A DNA stretch of 64,000 nt from JAWWPG01 sp963820035 (GTDB taxonomy: Bacteria; Actinomycetota; Actinomycetes; Propionibacteriales; Nocardioidaceae), in contig CAWFYK010000005.1 of the NCBI GenBank assembly GCA_963820035.1, positions 508,034 through 572,033 on the forward strand, given 5' to 3'. The stretch's first letter is position 1; each line of letters begins with the position of its first letter. The notes under the pieces are model-generated. The model was not told the DNA's origin. It saw nothing but the letters and a program-made list of their open reading frames with translations, and made no database searches. This document shows positions 8,326 through 18,950 of the stretch, one piece after another. The translations under genes were made by a program, and so were the position numbers.

Positions 8326-11300
8326 TCATCGACGTAGCCGCAGGCCACGCGGGGTCGCATAGAACCCGGCGGCCTCCAGCGCGGTCGCAAGAGGCGATCC
8401 CAGGATGTGCTCACCGTCGGCTCTTTCCACGTTGAGCTTTCCGAGCGCTCCTTCGTGGACGGCGAGGGCGAGCGCGTCGACGGCGGGCTGGACCCGGGCG
8501 GGGTCGTCGCTGAACGTGAGCAGGGTGCGTCCCCCGCGCTCGACATAGACCACCAGCGACCCGTCCACCACCACGACGAGTGCACCCGCCTTGCGCCCCG
8601 GGCGATGGCCGGCGTTGGCAGTGTCGGCGGCCCGATCCGGCCAGGGGAGCGCCGCACCGAATGGGTTGGCCGGGTCGGTGGCCGCGAGGACGAGGGCCCG
8701 TGGGGCACTGTCACCGCCGCGGTCACCCTCGGCCGACATCGCCCGCAGTCGGTCGACGGCTCCCGTCGAGGCGAACTGGGCGGCACCCAAGCCGGCCACG
8801 AAGTAGCCGCGTCGGCACCTCCCTGACTCCTCGAACCGCGACAGCACTTTGTAGACGGCCGCGAAACCGCCGGGCACCTGCTCGCTGACGGCCGCTCCAC
8901 GGGTCACGACTCCATGCCGCTCGAGCAGCGCGTCGGCCGTCGCATGGGCACGTCGGGTCACGTCGGGGTCGCGCTGGGGTGTCAGGGACCAACGGCCCAC
9001 GGCTGTGGGTGGACCGGTGCGGGCCGGGAGCGACTGCCGGGCCAGGGCGCCACGCGACAGACCAGGTCTGCTGCCGAAACGGGCGCGGGGGGTGCTCGGC
9101 CGCCGCCCATGCGAGCCTGAGCCGCCACCCAGCAAGGCGCGAAGCGGGGCGATGGTGTCGTTCGTCAGGTGCCCGGACCAGGTCAGGTCCCACAACGTGG
9201 CCGTCAGAAGCCGGTCGTCTGGCGACCCGACGGCATCCGCGAGCTGGCGGAAGAAGAACCCGCCGCCGGAGGCGAGCACGTCGAGCACCGAACGATGCAG
9301 ATCGGTGAGCTCGGCGTCCGCCGGGTCCGGCAGGGTCAGGGCGGCGGTGTCGGCGGGATGGAGGGACACCCAGCCGTCGGTGCCGGGCAACGCCCCGGAT
9401 CCTACCCAGACCACCTCGCCGGCCGCCGTCAGCTCGTCGAGCATCGGCGGCTGGTAGTCGAGCAGCCGGCTGGCGAGGACGAACGGCTCGAGCGCCGACG
9501 CCGGCACCGGGCACCCGGCGAGCTGCTCGACCACGGCGAGCACTCCGTCGACACCGCGGAGCCGGCTCCCGACGTTCTGCCAGATGGGCAGGAACCTCGC
9601 AAGTGTCTCCCGCTCCACCGGCTCGACCTCGGCCCGAGCCCGCGCGAGCGACCGCCGGCGCACCCGCCGCAGTACTCCGGTGTCGCACCACTCCGAGCCG
9701 TGGCCGCCCGGGCGGAACTCGCCCTCGGTGACCCGACCGTTGTGCGTGAGTCGGCGCAGCACGTCGTGGGCCACGGCGACGCCCAGGCCGAGCCGACCGG
9801 CCACGTCCGCCGTGGTGAAAGGTCCGTGGGACCGGGCGTGGCGCGCCACCAGATCGCCCAGCGGATCTGCCAGCCGGTCCGTGAATGCTGCCGGTACGCC
9901 GGGTGGCACCGGCACCCCGAGGGCGTCCCGGAGCCGACCGACATCCTCGACCGCCGCGAGCATCTCGATGCCGGCGATCCGAACTCCCACCACGCGGACC
10001 GCCGACCTGAGCTCGGCGAGCCACCCGGGCGCGGCGGAAGGTTCGGTGCAACGCTCGGAAACCTCGTCGAGGGTGAGCGGCCCGATCATCCGGACCAGGT
10101 CGGCGACGCCCTCGATGTCGCGGGCCTGACGCTGCGGCGACAGCCACTGCAGCTCGAGCTCGGTCTCGACGATCACGTCGGGGTCGAGCAGGTCGCGCAG
10201 CTCGGTGCGTCCCAGCAGCTCGCTGAGCAGGGCCGGGTCGAGCGCGAGGGCCGCGGCCCGGCGCTCCGCGATCGGCGAGTCACCTTCGTAGATGAACTCG
10301 GCGACGTAGCCGAAGAGCAGCGAGCGCGCGAATGCGCTCGGAGTGCGGGTCTCGATCTCCACCACCTTGATCCGCCGCGCCTCGACGTCGCGCATCAGCG
10401 TCAGCAGGGCAGGCAGGTCGTAGACGTCCTGGAGGCACTCCCGCACCGCCTCGAGCACGATCGGGAAGGAACCGTACTTGCTGGCGACCTCGAGCAGGGC
10501 CGCTGACTTCTGCCGCTGCTGCCACAGCGCCGAGCGCCGCCCGGGGTCACGCCGCGGCAGCAGGAGTGCCCGCGCCGCGCACTCGCGGAAACGGGACGCG
10601 AAGAGCGCCGACCCACCGACCGCACCGGTGACGATCTCGTCGAGCTCGTCAGCGTCGAAGAGGCAGAGGTCGGCTCCCGGCGGCGGGGCGTCCGTCTCCG
10701 GGATCCGCAGCACGATCCCGTCGTCGCCCGCCATCGCCTGCGCGTCGACGCCGAACTGTTCCTGCAGCCGGCGTCCGATCGCGAGCGCCCACGGGCCGTG
10801 GACGGCGGCGCCGTAGGGGGAGTGCACGATCAGCCGCCAGTCACCGAGCTCGTCGCGACAGCGCTCGACGACGAGCTGTCGGTCGTGGGGGACCGACCCG
10901 GTGTCCTCCACCTGCTCGCCGAGATAGGAGACCAGGTTTCCAGCGGCGAACGCGTCCAACCCCGCCTCCGCCGCCCTGGCCAGCGCTCGGTCATGGGGCA
11001 GCGCGGCGATCTCGCGGACGAACGCGCCGACCGCCTCGCCCAGCTCGGCCGGCCGGCCGAGTGTGTCGCCCTTCCAGAACGGCAACCGGCCGGGCTGGCC
11101 CGGGGCTGGCGAGACCAGCACCCGGTCATGGGTGATCTCCTCGATCCGCCAGCTCGACGTGCCGAGGGCGAACACGTCTCCGACTCGGGACTCGTAGACC
11201 ATCTCCTCGTCGAGCTCACCCACCCGGGAGGGTCGACCGCCAGCAGAGTCGCTGCCGACCAGGAACACTCCGAACAGCCCGCGGTCGGGGATCGTGCCGC

Positions 11301-12954
11301 CGGAGGTCACGGCCAGCCGCTGTGCACCGGGCCGCCCGGTGAGCGTGTCGGCCACCCGGTCCCAGACCAGGCGCGGTCGGAGCTCGGCGAAGTCGTCGGA
11401 CGGGTAGCGGCCGGCCAGCAGGTCGAGCGTGGCGTCGAACGCGGAACGCGGGAGGGTGGCGAACGACGCCGCCCGTCGTACGGTCGCGTAGAGCTCGTCG
11501 GTCTGCCAGCTGTCGAGGGCCACACACGCCACGATCTGCTGGGCGAGGACGTCGAGGGGGTTGGTCGGCACTCGAAGCGCCTCGATCTGGCCGGCCCGCA
11601 TGCGCTCGACGGTGACGGCCGTCTGGACCAGGTCGCCGCGATGCTTCGGGAACAGCACACCGCGGGAGACCTCCCCGACCTGGTGACCAGCGCGGCCGAC
11701 GCGCTGCAAGCCGCTCGCGACGGATGGCGGCGACTCGACCTGAACGACCAGGTCGACAGCCCCCATGTCGATCCCCAGCTCGAGGCTCGAGGTCGCTACC
11801 ACGCACGGCAGCAGGCCCGCTTTGAGCTCGTCCTCGATGACGGCGCGCTGCTCCTTGCTGACAGAGCCGTGGTGGGCCCGAGCGAGCAGTCCGGGAGCTC
11901 CCGCGGCGGCGCCGCTCTGCGCCATGATCTGCGCGGGTGGCGCCGAGTCCGACGCCTCCTCGCCGCGCCGCTCGGCGGCGATCTCGTTGAGCCGCGCCGT
12001 CAGCCGCTCGGCGAGCCGGCGCGAGTTGGTGAACACGATCGTCGAGCGGTGCTGCTCGACCAGGTCGACGATGCGCTCCTCGACGTGGGGCCAGATCGAC
12101 GCCCGCTCCCGGACGTCGGAGACGGTCGGGTCGGACGGTAGGTCGCTCAGGTCAGCGGGGGCCGCAGCGTCGACGTGGCGCGAGCTCGCCGAGAGATCGG
12201 ACATGTCCTCGACCGGTACGACGACCTCGAGCTGCCAGCGCTTCGGCGACAGTGGCGCGACCACCGTGACCGGGCTGGCGCCGCCGAGGTACCGGGCGAC
12301 CTCGTCGACCGGGCGGACGGTGGCCGACAGGCCGATGCGCTGAGCCGGCCGCTCCAACAGCTGGTCGAGCCGCTCGAGCGACAACGCGAGGTGGGCACCG
12401 CGCTTGCTACCCGCGACCGCGTGCACCTCGTCGACGATGACGGTCTCGACTCCGAGGAGCGACTCCCGGGCCTGCGACGTCAGCATCAGGAACAACGACT
12501 CCGGGGTTGTGATCAGCACATCTGGCGGCCTCGTGACCAGTCGGCGCCGTTCGTCGGCCGGGGTGTCACCCGAACGGACCCCCACGGCAATGTCCGGCGC
12601 TGGCACGCCGAGCCTCGCCGCGGTCTGGCGAAGTCCCGCGAGCGGAGCCCGGAGGTTGCGCTCCACGTCGACGGCGAGCGCCTTCATCGGCGACACGTAG
12701 AGAACTCGGCACCGACGGGTCTTGTCGGCCGGTCGCGGCGTCGACGCCAGCCGGTCGAGCGCCCAGAGGAATGCCGCGAGCGTCTTGCCGGAGCCGGTGG
12801 GCGCCACGACAAGGGTGTGGTCGCCAGTCGCCACCGCCCGCCAGGCGCCGAGCTGCGACGGGGTCGGGGCCAGAAAGGCGTCGGCGAACCACGCCTGCGC
12901 CACCGGCGAGAAGTCGGGCATCCCCGCCGCCGTGTCGGAGCCTGGCGTCGTCAT
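8326..12954 (-). CDS. lhr: ATP-dependent helicase Lhr (large helicase-related, superfamily 2)
   Basis: A 1,542-residue DNA/RNA helicase of the actinobacterial Lhr class. Walker A APTGSGKT is near residue 50, motif II DEVH at 175-178, motif III-like GLSATVRP follows, and the second RecA domain carries TSSLELGIDMG and QRVGRAGHQ. A long C-terminal Lhr-specific half (winged helix and DUF4440-free core) completes the usual length of about 1,500 residues. Lhr translocates 3' to 5' and is linked to DNA repair in mycobacteria. ATG at 12954 follows GGGGAAG and is preferred over the upstream start of the open frame, whose extra 39 residues are low-complexity. The large open frames on the opposite strand are GC-rich shadows. 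Confidence 0.95.
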   Translation of the reverse strand: MTTPGSDTAAGMPDFSPVAQAWFADAFLAPTPSQLGAWRAVATGDHTLVVAPTGSGKTLAAFLWALDRLASTPRPADKTRRCRVLYVSPMKALAVDVERNLRAPLAGLRQTAARLGVPAPDIAVGVRSGDTPADERRRLVTRPPDVLITTPESLFLMLTSQARESLLGVETVIVDEVHAVAGSKRGAHLALSLERLDQLLERPAQRIGLSATVRPVDEVARYLGGASPVTVVAPLSPKRWQLEVVVPVEDMSDLSASSRHVDAAAPADLSDLPSDPTVSDVRERASIWPHVEERIVDLVEQHRSTIVFTNSRRLAERLTARLNEIAAERRGEEASDSAPPAQIMAQSGAAAGAPGLLARAHHGSVSKEQRAVIEDELKAGLLPCVVATSSLELGIDMGAVDLVVQVESPPSVASGLQRVGRAGHQVGEVSRGVLFPKHRGDLVQTAVTVERMRAGQIEALRVPTNPLDVLAQQIVACVALDSWQTDELYATVRRAASFATLPRSAFDATLDLLAGRYPSDDFAELRPRLVWDRVADTLTGRPGAQRLAVTSGGTIPDRGLFGVFLVGSDSAGGRPSRVGELDEEMVYESRVGDVFALGTSSWRIEEITHDRVLVSPAPGQPGRLPFWKGDTLGRPAELGEAVGAFVREIAALPHDRALARAAEAGLDAFAAGNLVSYLGEQVEDTGSVPHDRQLVVERCRDELGDWRLIVHSPYGAAVHGPWALAIGRRLQEQFGVDAQAMAGDDGIVLRIPETDAPPPGADLCLFDADELDEIVTGAVGGSALFASRFRECAARALLLPRRDPGRRSALWQQRQKSAALLEVASKYGSFPIVLEAVRECLQDVYDLPALLTLMRDVEARRIKVVEIETRTPSAFARSLLFGYVAEFIYEGDSPIAERRAAALALDPALLSELLGRTELRDLLDPDVIVETELELQWLSPQRQARDIEGVADLVRMIGPLTLDEVSERCTEPSAAPGWLAELRSAVRVVGVRIAGIEMLAAVEDVGRLRDALGVPVPPGVPAAFTDRLADPLGDLVARHARSHGPFTTADVAGRLGLGVAVAHDVLRRLTHNGRVTEGEFRPGGHGSEWCDTGVLRRVRRRSLARARAEVEPVERETLARFLPIWQNVGSRLRGVDGVLAVVEQLAGCPVPASALEPFVLASRLLDYQPPMLDELTAAGEVVWVGSGALPGTDGWVSLHPADTAALTLPDPADAELTDLHRSVLDVLASGGGFFFRQLADAVGSPDDRLLTATLWDLTWSGHLTNDTIAPLRALLGGGSGSHGRRPSTPRARFGSRPGLSRGALARQSLPARTGPPTAVGRWSLTPQRDPDVTRRAHATADALLERHGVVTRGAAVSEQVPGGFAAVYKVLSRFEESGRCRRGYFVAGLGAAQFASTGAVDRLRAMSAEGDRGGDSAPRALVLAATDPANPFGAALPWPDRAADTANAGHRPGRKAGALVVVVDGSLVVYVERGGRTLLTFSDDPARVQPAVDALALAVHEGALGKLNVERADGEHILGSPLATALEAAGFYATPRGLRLRR

Positions 12955-13021
12955 GCTGCTATCTTCCCCGACGCCACCGACAACCGGTCCCGGCCGGGCG
13001 GCATGACGGTCCGGGGTCACG

Positions 13022-14443
13022 TCAGGGCTTGGTGTCCGACACGGCGTACGGCGCCCAGGTCTTGCCGCCATCCGTCGTGCTGACGATCGCGCCGTCGGTG
13101 TTGAGCAGGTAGCCGTAGTGGTCGTTGGTGAAGCCGAAGTAGAGCGGGGTGCCGACCGACTGGGGATAGACCTGGAAGGGCGGGAGCGTCGCGGACACCT
13201 GCAGGATCCCCGACACCCCGGCGCCGGCCACCATGGCCGATGTCGGAGTGCGAGCGGCGAGGGAGATCGTGCCGCCGAATCCGGTACCGGTCGGAGCCTG
13301 CCAGGTGCCGAAACTTGTCGTGTCCATGAACCGGATCAACGTGGAGCTGGCGCCGTCGCACGTCACCCACAAGGAGCCGGTGCCCGTGGCGGTGTCGGTC
13401 GCCGTGGAGAGGGTCCCCGGGTCGAAACCCGTCGGGCACGGATCCTGACGCTCCCACGAGATGCCGTCCTTGCTTACGTAGAGGGTCGAGCGCGGGCCGC
13501 CGGAGTCGACCAGACCGAGCACCCCTTGCGCCGCAGACAGGGACTGGACACTGGTGAGACCGGTGCCGACGGGCACCGGCTGCCAGTCGTCTTTCTCCGT
13601 CGAGGAACGGTAGAGGGTCGCGGTGTCGGCACCCGGTACGGCGCTCGAGACACCCGCATAGACATATCCGCCCCATGCCTCGAGCTGGGTGACCTGACCT
13701 GGTGGTGCGCTGTCGGCCGACCAGCTCTGCCCCGAGTCGTGGGTGCTCCACAGCGCGTTGCCGAACGCCCAGCCGTCGTAGGTGCCGTCGGCCCTCTTGG
13801 TGAACCGGAGCTGGCTGACCGACGTGGTGGTGGGGTCGACGGTCGTCGCCGGTGCCGCCGGGAGCTGACCGAGGTCGGCCCAGGTTGTCCCGTGCTGATC
13901 TGTCGAGAACACCGTCGCGCACGAGGAGTAGGCGCAGTCGTGGCCGCCCGGCGTCTTGCCCAGCACCCACTGGTGCTCGTCGCCCGTCGCGGAGAGCGAG
14001 ACCGGGGTGACGTTCCCGGCGGAGATCGGCTGGTGGGGCCTGATGCGCACCGAGCCTTGGGCACTCGGGGAGGCGGTGGATGCGCGCGACTCGGAGGGTT
14101 TGGTGGGCGGAACGACCTTGCTCTGGGTGTCCGCGCTGGATTGGGGGTCCGTGCTGCTACTCGGATGACTCGGCGCGCTGGCTGGAGAGGTCGGCTGACG
14201 GGGGCTCGCCGCGAGCGGCGTCTCCGAGCGAGCCAGGACGCCGCTCGCATCGAGGGCGAAGCCGCCTCCGGAGACGAGCAGCACGGCGGCGGTTGTCACG
14301 GCCGCACCGCGCCGGATCCGCCGTAGCCGCGCGCCGTGGCGAACCTGGGCAAGGAAGGCGTCGGCGTCCAGCCGGTCGCCCGTGCTCGACGTCTGCAGCG
14401 CCGTCCGTAGGCGTTCCTCGAGGTCATCGTCGTCGAAGCTCAC
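13022..14443 (-). CDS. Membrane-anchored Asp-box beta-propeller protein, putative anti-sigma partner
   Basis: A 473-residue protein. A short acidic, Arg-containing cytoplasmic segment (1-45, FDDDDLEERLRTAL) precedes one membrane span (about 46-66), a Ser/Thr/Pro-rich linker (about 75-135) and a C-terminal domain with at least four Asp-box motifs (STDQHGTTW, STHDSGQSW, SKDGISW, STTDGGKTW), the mark of sialidase/BNR-type beta-propellers. It starts 67 bases after the SigE-family sigma gene in the same direction, so the cytoplasmic segment may hold the sigma factor while the propeller senses something outside the membrane. That role is inference from architecture and position; no ZAS zinc motif is present. 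Confidence 0.7.
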   Translation of the reverse strand: MSFDDDDLEERLRTALQTSSTGDRLDADAFLAQVRHGARLRRIRRGAAVTTAAVLLVSGGGFALDASGVLARSETPLAASPRQPTSPASAPSHPSSSTDPQSSADTQSKVVPPTKPSESRASTASPSAQGSVRIRPHQPISAGNVTPVSLSATGDEHQWVLGKTPGGHDCAYSSCATVFSTDQHGTTWADLGQLPAAPATTVDPTTTSVSQLRFTKRADGTYDGWAFGNALWSTHDSGQSWSADSAPPGQVTQLEAWGGYVYAGVSSAVPGADTATLYRSSTEKDDWQPVPVGTGLTSVQSLSAAQGVLGLVDSGGPRSTLYVSKDGISWERQDPCPTGFDPGTLSTATDTATGTGSLWVTCDGASSTLIRFMDTTSFGTWQAPTGTGFGGTISLAARTPTSAMVAGAGVSGILQVSATLPPFQVYPQSVGTPLYFGFTNDHYGYLLNTDGAIVSTTDGGKTWAPYAVSDTKP

Positions 14444-14510
14444 CGTGACCTCCTCGGGGTGTGTGTGGGGGTGGGCATGGAGTCGGGACCTGTGCAGGTG
14501 CGGACGTCGG

Positions 14511-14987
14511 TCATATCTCGCTCGGGACCAGGTGGCGGAGCTTGGCGAGCGCCTTGGACGCCTGGCTCTTGACGGTACCGACGGAGCAGCCGAGGGTGCG
14601 TGCGATGTCGGCCTCCGACATGTCCTCGTAGTAGCGCAGCGCGATCACCGCACGCTGCTTGGTGGGCAACGACGTGAGCGCACGCCAGAGGTCGTCGTCG
14701 AAGTGGCTGTCCTCGGTGCCCTGGTCGAAGACCTGGTCGGTGACGTGCTCACGACCGAACTTGCGCCAGATGCTGATGTTGCGGTTGACCATGATCCGGC
14801 GGACATAGCCTTCCGGGTCGCCTCGTGATTCCAGTCGGTTCCACGCCAACAGCGTGCGCTCCAGCGCGTCCTGCACGAGGTCCTGACCGGCCTCGGTCGA
14901 GCCGGTGAGGGCTCGGCCGAACCGGACCAGGTCCGGCAGCCTGCCCCGCACGAACGCGTCGAAGGCCTCGCGGTCCTCGTCGCGCAT
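14511..14987 (-). CDS. SigE-family RNA polymerase sigma factor (SigE/RpoE-like ECF)
   Basis: A 158-residue sigma-70 family protein of the compact SigE group of actinobacteria. Region 2 is seen in FVRGRLPDLVRFGRALTGS and QDLVQDALERTLLAWNRL, and region 4 in LPTKQRAVIALRYYEDMSEA followed by LGCSVGTVKSQASKALAKLR. The ATG at 14987 is preferred over the upstream ATG at 15047 because AGGGGTGAG precedes it and the family N-terminus (RDEDREAFDAFVRGR) begins there. The downstream gene is a membrane protein likely to control it. Confidence 0.9.
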   Translation of the reverse strand: MRDEDREAFDAFVRGRLPDLVRFGRALTGSTEAGQDLVQDALERTLLAWNRLESRGDPEGYVRRIMVNRNISIWRKFGREHVTDQVFDQGTEDSHFDDDLWRALTSLPTKQRAVIALRYYEDMSEADIARTLGCSVGTVKSQASKALAKLRHLVPSEI

Positions 14988-15237
14988 GCACTCACCCCTG
15001 CCAGGGCTCTTCCAGGTCTCGCACGCTCGGTCATGGGTTGTCGTCACCTCATGCCGAGGACGTCCTCGATAACGGTTTGGTTGCCCCGGACACTACTTTT
15101 CCTGCCGGACGCAGCCGTCATCCTGCCATCCGGTGCAGGTCATCTCGCCGCCAGGCCTGTCAACAGGCCGGTGAGGCACGTCCGGGGAACTCGCGGCTTT
15201 TGTGATGTGAGCCGCCCCGAGACTAGGGTCGAGTGTC

Positions 15238-16179
<942 letters not shown>

Positions 16180-16200
16180 CGTGCCGACGACGAGCAGACG

Positions 16201-17001
16201 ATGATGACCACGACCACGCTCCGGGTGCCGCGTCTGGCACCGCGGCTGACCGCCTACTGGGCGACCGTCCTGAAGCGCACCTGGCGCGGCACGGTGATCA
16301 CGAACTTCCTGGTGCCGTTCCTCTACCTCACCGCGATGGGGGTGGGCCTCGGCAGCTTCGTGGACACCAACGCCGGAGAGCAGACGCTCGGCGGCGTCAC
16401 CTACCTGGCGTTCATCGCCCCTGGGCTGCTCGCCACCACCGCCATGCAGACGGGGGTGTTCGAGTCGACGTACCCCGTGATGGCGGGCTTCAAGTGGCAG
16501 CGCTTCTTCTTCTCGATGGCGGCCACTCCGCTCGACCCTGCCGACATCGTGCTGGCTCAGCTGGCGTTCATCGCGGTCAGGATCTTCGCGGCCTGCGGCG
16601 TCTTCCTGCTCGTCATGACGGCATACGGCGCGGTGCACAGCTGGTGGGGTGGCATCGCGGCGTTGCTCGTCGTCGTACTCGTCGGCCTGGCACACGCCGC
16701 GCCGACGGCCGGCTTGAGCTCGCGGCTCTCGAGCGAGAACGCCTTCTCGCTGATCTTCCGGCTCGGCCTGATCCCGATGTTCCTCTTCAGCGGCGCGTTC
16801 TTCCCGATCAGCCAGCTCGGTGACCTCGCCTGGCTGGCCTACCTGACCCCGATCTGGAACGGCGTGGCACTGGCCCGGATGCTCACGCTCGGCCAGGTCG
16901 ACTGGTGGCCCGCGCTCGGGCACCTCGCCTATATCTCGGCCTGGGTGGTGGCCGGCTGGTTCTATGCGGTGAGCGGCTTCCGCAGGAGGTTGTCGCAATG
17001 A
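16201..17001 (+). CDS. ABC-2 exporter permease, first subunit
   Basis: A 266-residue, six-span ABC-2 membrane protein of the NodJ/DrrB family. The motif LGLIPMFLFSGAFFPISQLGD, typical of the fifth span and connecting loop, is at about 190-210. It lies 21 bases after the ATPase gene, and its stop overlaps the next start as ATGA, so the three genes form one operon. It is clearly paralogous to the following gene. Either of two adjacent ATGs (16201, 16204) could be used. Confidence 0.88.
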   Translation: MMTTTTLRVPRLAPRLTAYWATVLKRTWRGTVITNFLVPFLYLTAMGVGLGSFVDTNAGEQTLGGVTYLAFIAPGLLATTAMQTGVFESTYPVMAGFKWQRFFFSMAATPLDPADIVLAQLAFIAVRIFAACGVFLLVMTAYGAVHSWWGGIAALLVVVLVGLAHAAPTAGLSSRLSSENAFSLIFRLGLIPMFLFSGAFFPISQLGDLAWLAYLTPIWNGVALARMLTLGQVDWWPALGHLAYISAWVVAGWFYAVSGFRRRLSQ

Positions 17002-17816
17002 CCACGACCCTCACCCCTCGCAGCACGTTGGGCCCGCGGGTCGTCCCGTTCTTCGGGGCTGGGCACTGGCGCATCGTCGAGCGCAACTACCTCGTCTACC
17101 GGCGCGGCTGGGTCGTGTTCCTGACGGGCATGCTCGAGCCGATCCTCTACCTGCTCTCGATCGGGATCGGTGTCGGCGGCCTGGTGGGCGACTTCACGCT
17201 GAGCGGAGGAGTGCAGGTGAGCTACGTCGAGTTCGTGGCTCCCGCCATGCTCGCGGCCTCGGCGATGAACGGGGCGTTGTTCGACTCGACCTACAACATC
17301 TTCTTCCGGATGAAGTACGCCAAGCTCTACGACGCGATGCTGGCGACGCCGTTGCGCCCCGCCGACGTGGCGCGCGGCGAGATCACCTGGGCGCTGCTGC
17401 GCGGGGCCTGCTACTCCGCGGTCTTCATCGTGGTCATGCTCGTGCTGGGACTGGTGGAGTCGTGGTGGATGTTGCTGGCGCTCCCGACGACCCTGCTGAT
17501 CGGCTATGCGTTCGCTGGGGCAGGCATGGCGCTGACGACCTGGATGCGCACGTGGCAGGACTTCGAGTTCGTGCAGCTGGCGATCATGCCGATGTTCCTC
17601 TTCTCGGCGACGTTCTACCCGATCTCCACCTACTCCGGGCCGGTGCAGTGGATCGTCCGCTGCACGCCGTTGTACCAAGGGGTCTCGCTGATCCGGGGGA
17701 TGTCGCTCGGGATGCTCGGCTGGGGCTCACTGGTCTCCGTCGCCTACCTCGCCATCATGGGCACGCTCGGCCTCGTGGTGGCGGGCCGACGCGTGGGCAC
17801 GCTCCTGCTCAAGTAG
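16998..17816 (+). CDS. ABC-2 exporter permease, second subunit
   Basis: A 272-residue ABC-2 membrane protein with the conserved LAIMPMFLFSATFYPISTYSG segment and about six spans. ATG at 16998 overlaps the previous stop and has a perfect AGGAGG site at 16984-16989. It probably pairs with the preceding permease and the ATPase to form an exporter. A strong stem-loop follows at 17867-17900. Confidence 0.88.
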   Translation: MTTTLTPRSTLGPRVVPFFGAGHWRIVERNYLVYRRGWVVFLTGMLEPILYLLSIGIGVGGLVGDFTLSGGVQVSYVEFVAPAMLAASAMNGALFDSTYNIFFRMKYAKLYDAMLATPLRPADVARGEITWALLRGACYSAVFIVVMLVLGLVESWWMLLALPTTLLIGYAFAGAGMALTTWMRTWQDFEFVQLAIMPMFLFSATFYPISTYSGPVQWIVRCTPLYQGVSLIRGMSLGMLGWGSLVSVAYLAIMGTLGLVVAGRRVGTLLLK

Positions 17817-17866
17817 CCAGGCAACCCCTGATCGAGTAGCCGGGCAGCGGTGTCGGCTGCGACGCA

Positions 17867-17900
17867 CGAGTGCGGTGCCGCCAAAGCGGCACCGCACTCG
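17867..17900. terminator. Perfect 15-bp stem-loop between convergent genes
   Basis: CGAGTGCGGTGCCGC (17867-17881) pairs exactly with 17886-17900 across a four-base loop, CAAA. No T-run follows on either strand, which is normal for high-GC actinobacteria. It lies between the 3' ends of the exporter permease (+) and the secreted protein gene (-), so it probably serves both directions. Confidence 0.75.
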
Positions 17901-17919
17901 CGGACGGGTGGGTGAGTGG

Positions 17920-18489
17920 TCAGCGACCGGCCACGCCAGCCGACAGATGCCCCTTCGAGAGGGTCTTGTTGAGCGACTTGTTCACCAGGCCGTCGAGCCT
18001 CGTGAACGTCACCGACACCGGCTTCGAGCCGAACTGCCACGCGGAGCCGTCAGCCGGTCCGCAGCCGACCTCGAGGTCGTTGGCGCTCGAGTCGACCTTG
18101 ACCATGTTGCCGCCGTTGACACCGACGTAGAAGCCGCTGGTCCAGGTGCTGGCTGCGGTGCTCTGCGCCCGCATGGCGCCGTTCTTTGTGAGGTAGCACG
18201 AGAACACGACCGGCGCCGCGGGGGTGCCCTGAGGGAAGAAGTTGGCGGTGAATGACGCGGCGTAGACGCCGTTGGGCGGGTTCGGGATGTGGAACGAGAC
18301 CTGACCGGTGCCGTGCGTCGTGGCGGTGGAGTACTGGTAGGCGAGGTTACGCAACGGCGCGACGTTGGGGTTCGCCGACTTCGAGCTGGTCGAGACGTGG
18401 CTGGGTGCCGCGCTGGCGTACTGCGCGCCGAGAGCCGCGACGGCTGCAACCGTGACGACGGCGCTGATTTTGGCAGCGGTGATCCGCAT
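17920..18489 (-). CDS. Secreted protein of unknown function
   Basis: A 189-residue protein with a clear Sec signal peptide (MRITAAKISAVVTVAAVAAL, probable cleavage after ASA near residue 28). The mature part is rich in Ser, Thr, Asn and Gly, has two cysteines that could form a disulfide (FSCYLTKNG and EVGCGPADG), and looks all-beta. I do not recognise the family. The start follows GGAGGA with ideal spacing. The C-terminus is basic (NKSLNKTLSKGHLSAGVAGR). Confidence 0.72.
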   Translation of the reverse strand: MRITAAKISAVVTVAAVAALGAQYASAAPSHVSTSSKSANPNVAPLRNLAYQYSTATTHGTGQVSFHIPNPPNGVYAASFTANFFPQGTPAAPVVFSCYLTKNGAMRAQSTAASTWTSGFYVGVNGGNMVKVDSSANDLEVGCGPADGSAWQFGSKPVSVTFTRLDGLVNKSLNKTLSKGHLSAGVAGR

Positions 18490-18722
18490 GATGTCCTCCG
18501 AAAGAGAGTTGGGGAGCGAGTCTGAGAGATATGAGCCGGTGCCGGCCGGACACGCTGCTCTGCCCAGAACGTGCGCCCGGAACCGAGTGTTCGCAATAGC
18601 CCGTTCGGACTACTCCCGAAGGTGAGTCGGGCCGCGACGTAAGGTGGCCGCTCTGCCGATACCGCGCCCGCTGGGACGGACCGGCGGACTCCGAGTCAGA
18701 CCCGAGGGAGGGAGACGGGGCC

Positions 18723-18917
18723 GTGCGACACACCGAGTTCTGGGCTCGGATGGAAGCCGCGCTCGGGCCGGCCTACGCGCGGACCTGGGCGCGTGAACAC
18801 GTCGTCCGCGGCCTCGAGCAGCGCACGGTGCTCCAGGCCTTCGACGCGGGCTGGGACGCGAAGGTGGTCTGGCGCGCGGTGTGGGAGGAGCTGGAGCTGC
18901 CGCCCCGCGACAGGTGA
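18723..18917 (+). CDS. DUF3046 family protein
   Basis: A 64-residue protein (VRHTEFWARMEAALGPAYAR onward, ending ELELPPRDR). DUF3046 proteins of this size sit immediately upstream of recA in many actinobacteria and have no assigned biochemical role. GTG at 18723 follows GGGAGGGAG. The recA SOS box starts 18 bases after its stop. Confidence 0.88.
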   Translation: MRHTEFWARMEAALGPAYARTWAREHVVRGLEQRTVLQAFDAGWDAKVVWRAVWEELELPPRDR

Positions 18918-18934
18918 CGGCGTGTCGCGTTGGT

Positions 18935-18950
18935 TCGAACAAGTGTTCGG
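18935..18950 (+). promoter_or_regulatory. LexA/SOS box of the recA promoter
   Basis: TCGAACAAGTGTTCGG differs from the actinobacterial SOS consensus TCGAAC-N4-GTTCGA only at the last base. TACGGT six bases downstream (18953-18958 region) is a plausible -10, so LexA bound here would block recA transcription until DNA damage. The arrangement resembles the mycobacterial recA promoter. Confidence 0.85.

Noticed and set aside
9169..12141. Long plus-strand open frames opposite lhr
   Set aside because: They follow from strong G/C third-position bias of lhr; no family motifs, while lhr is complete on the other strand.
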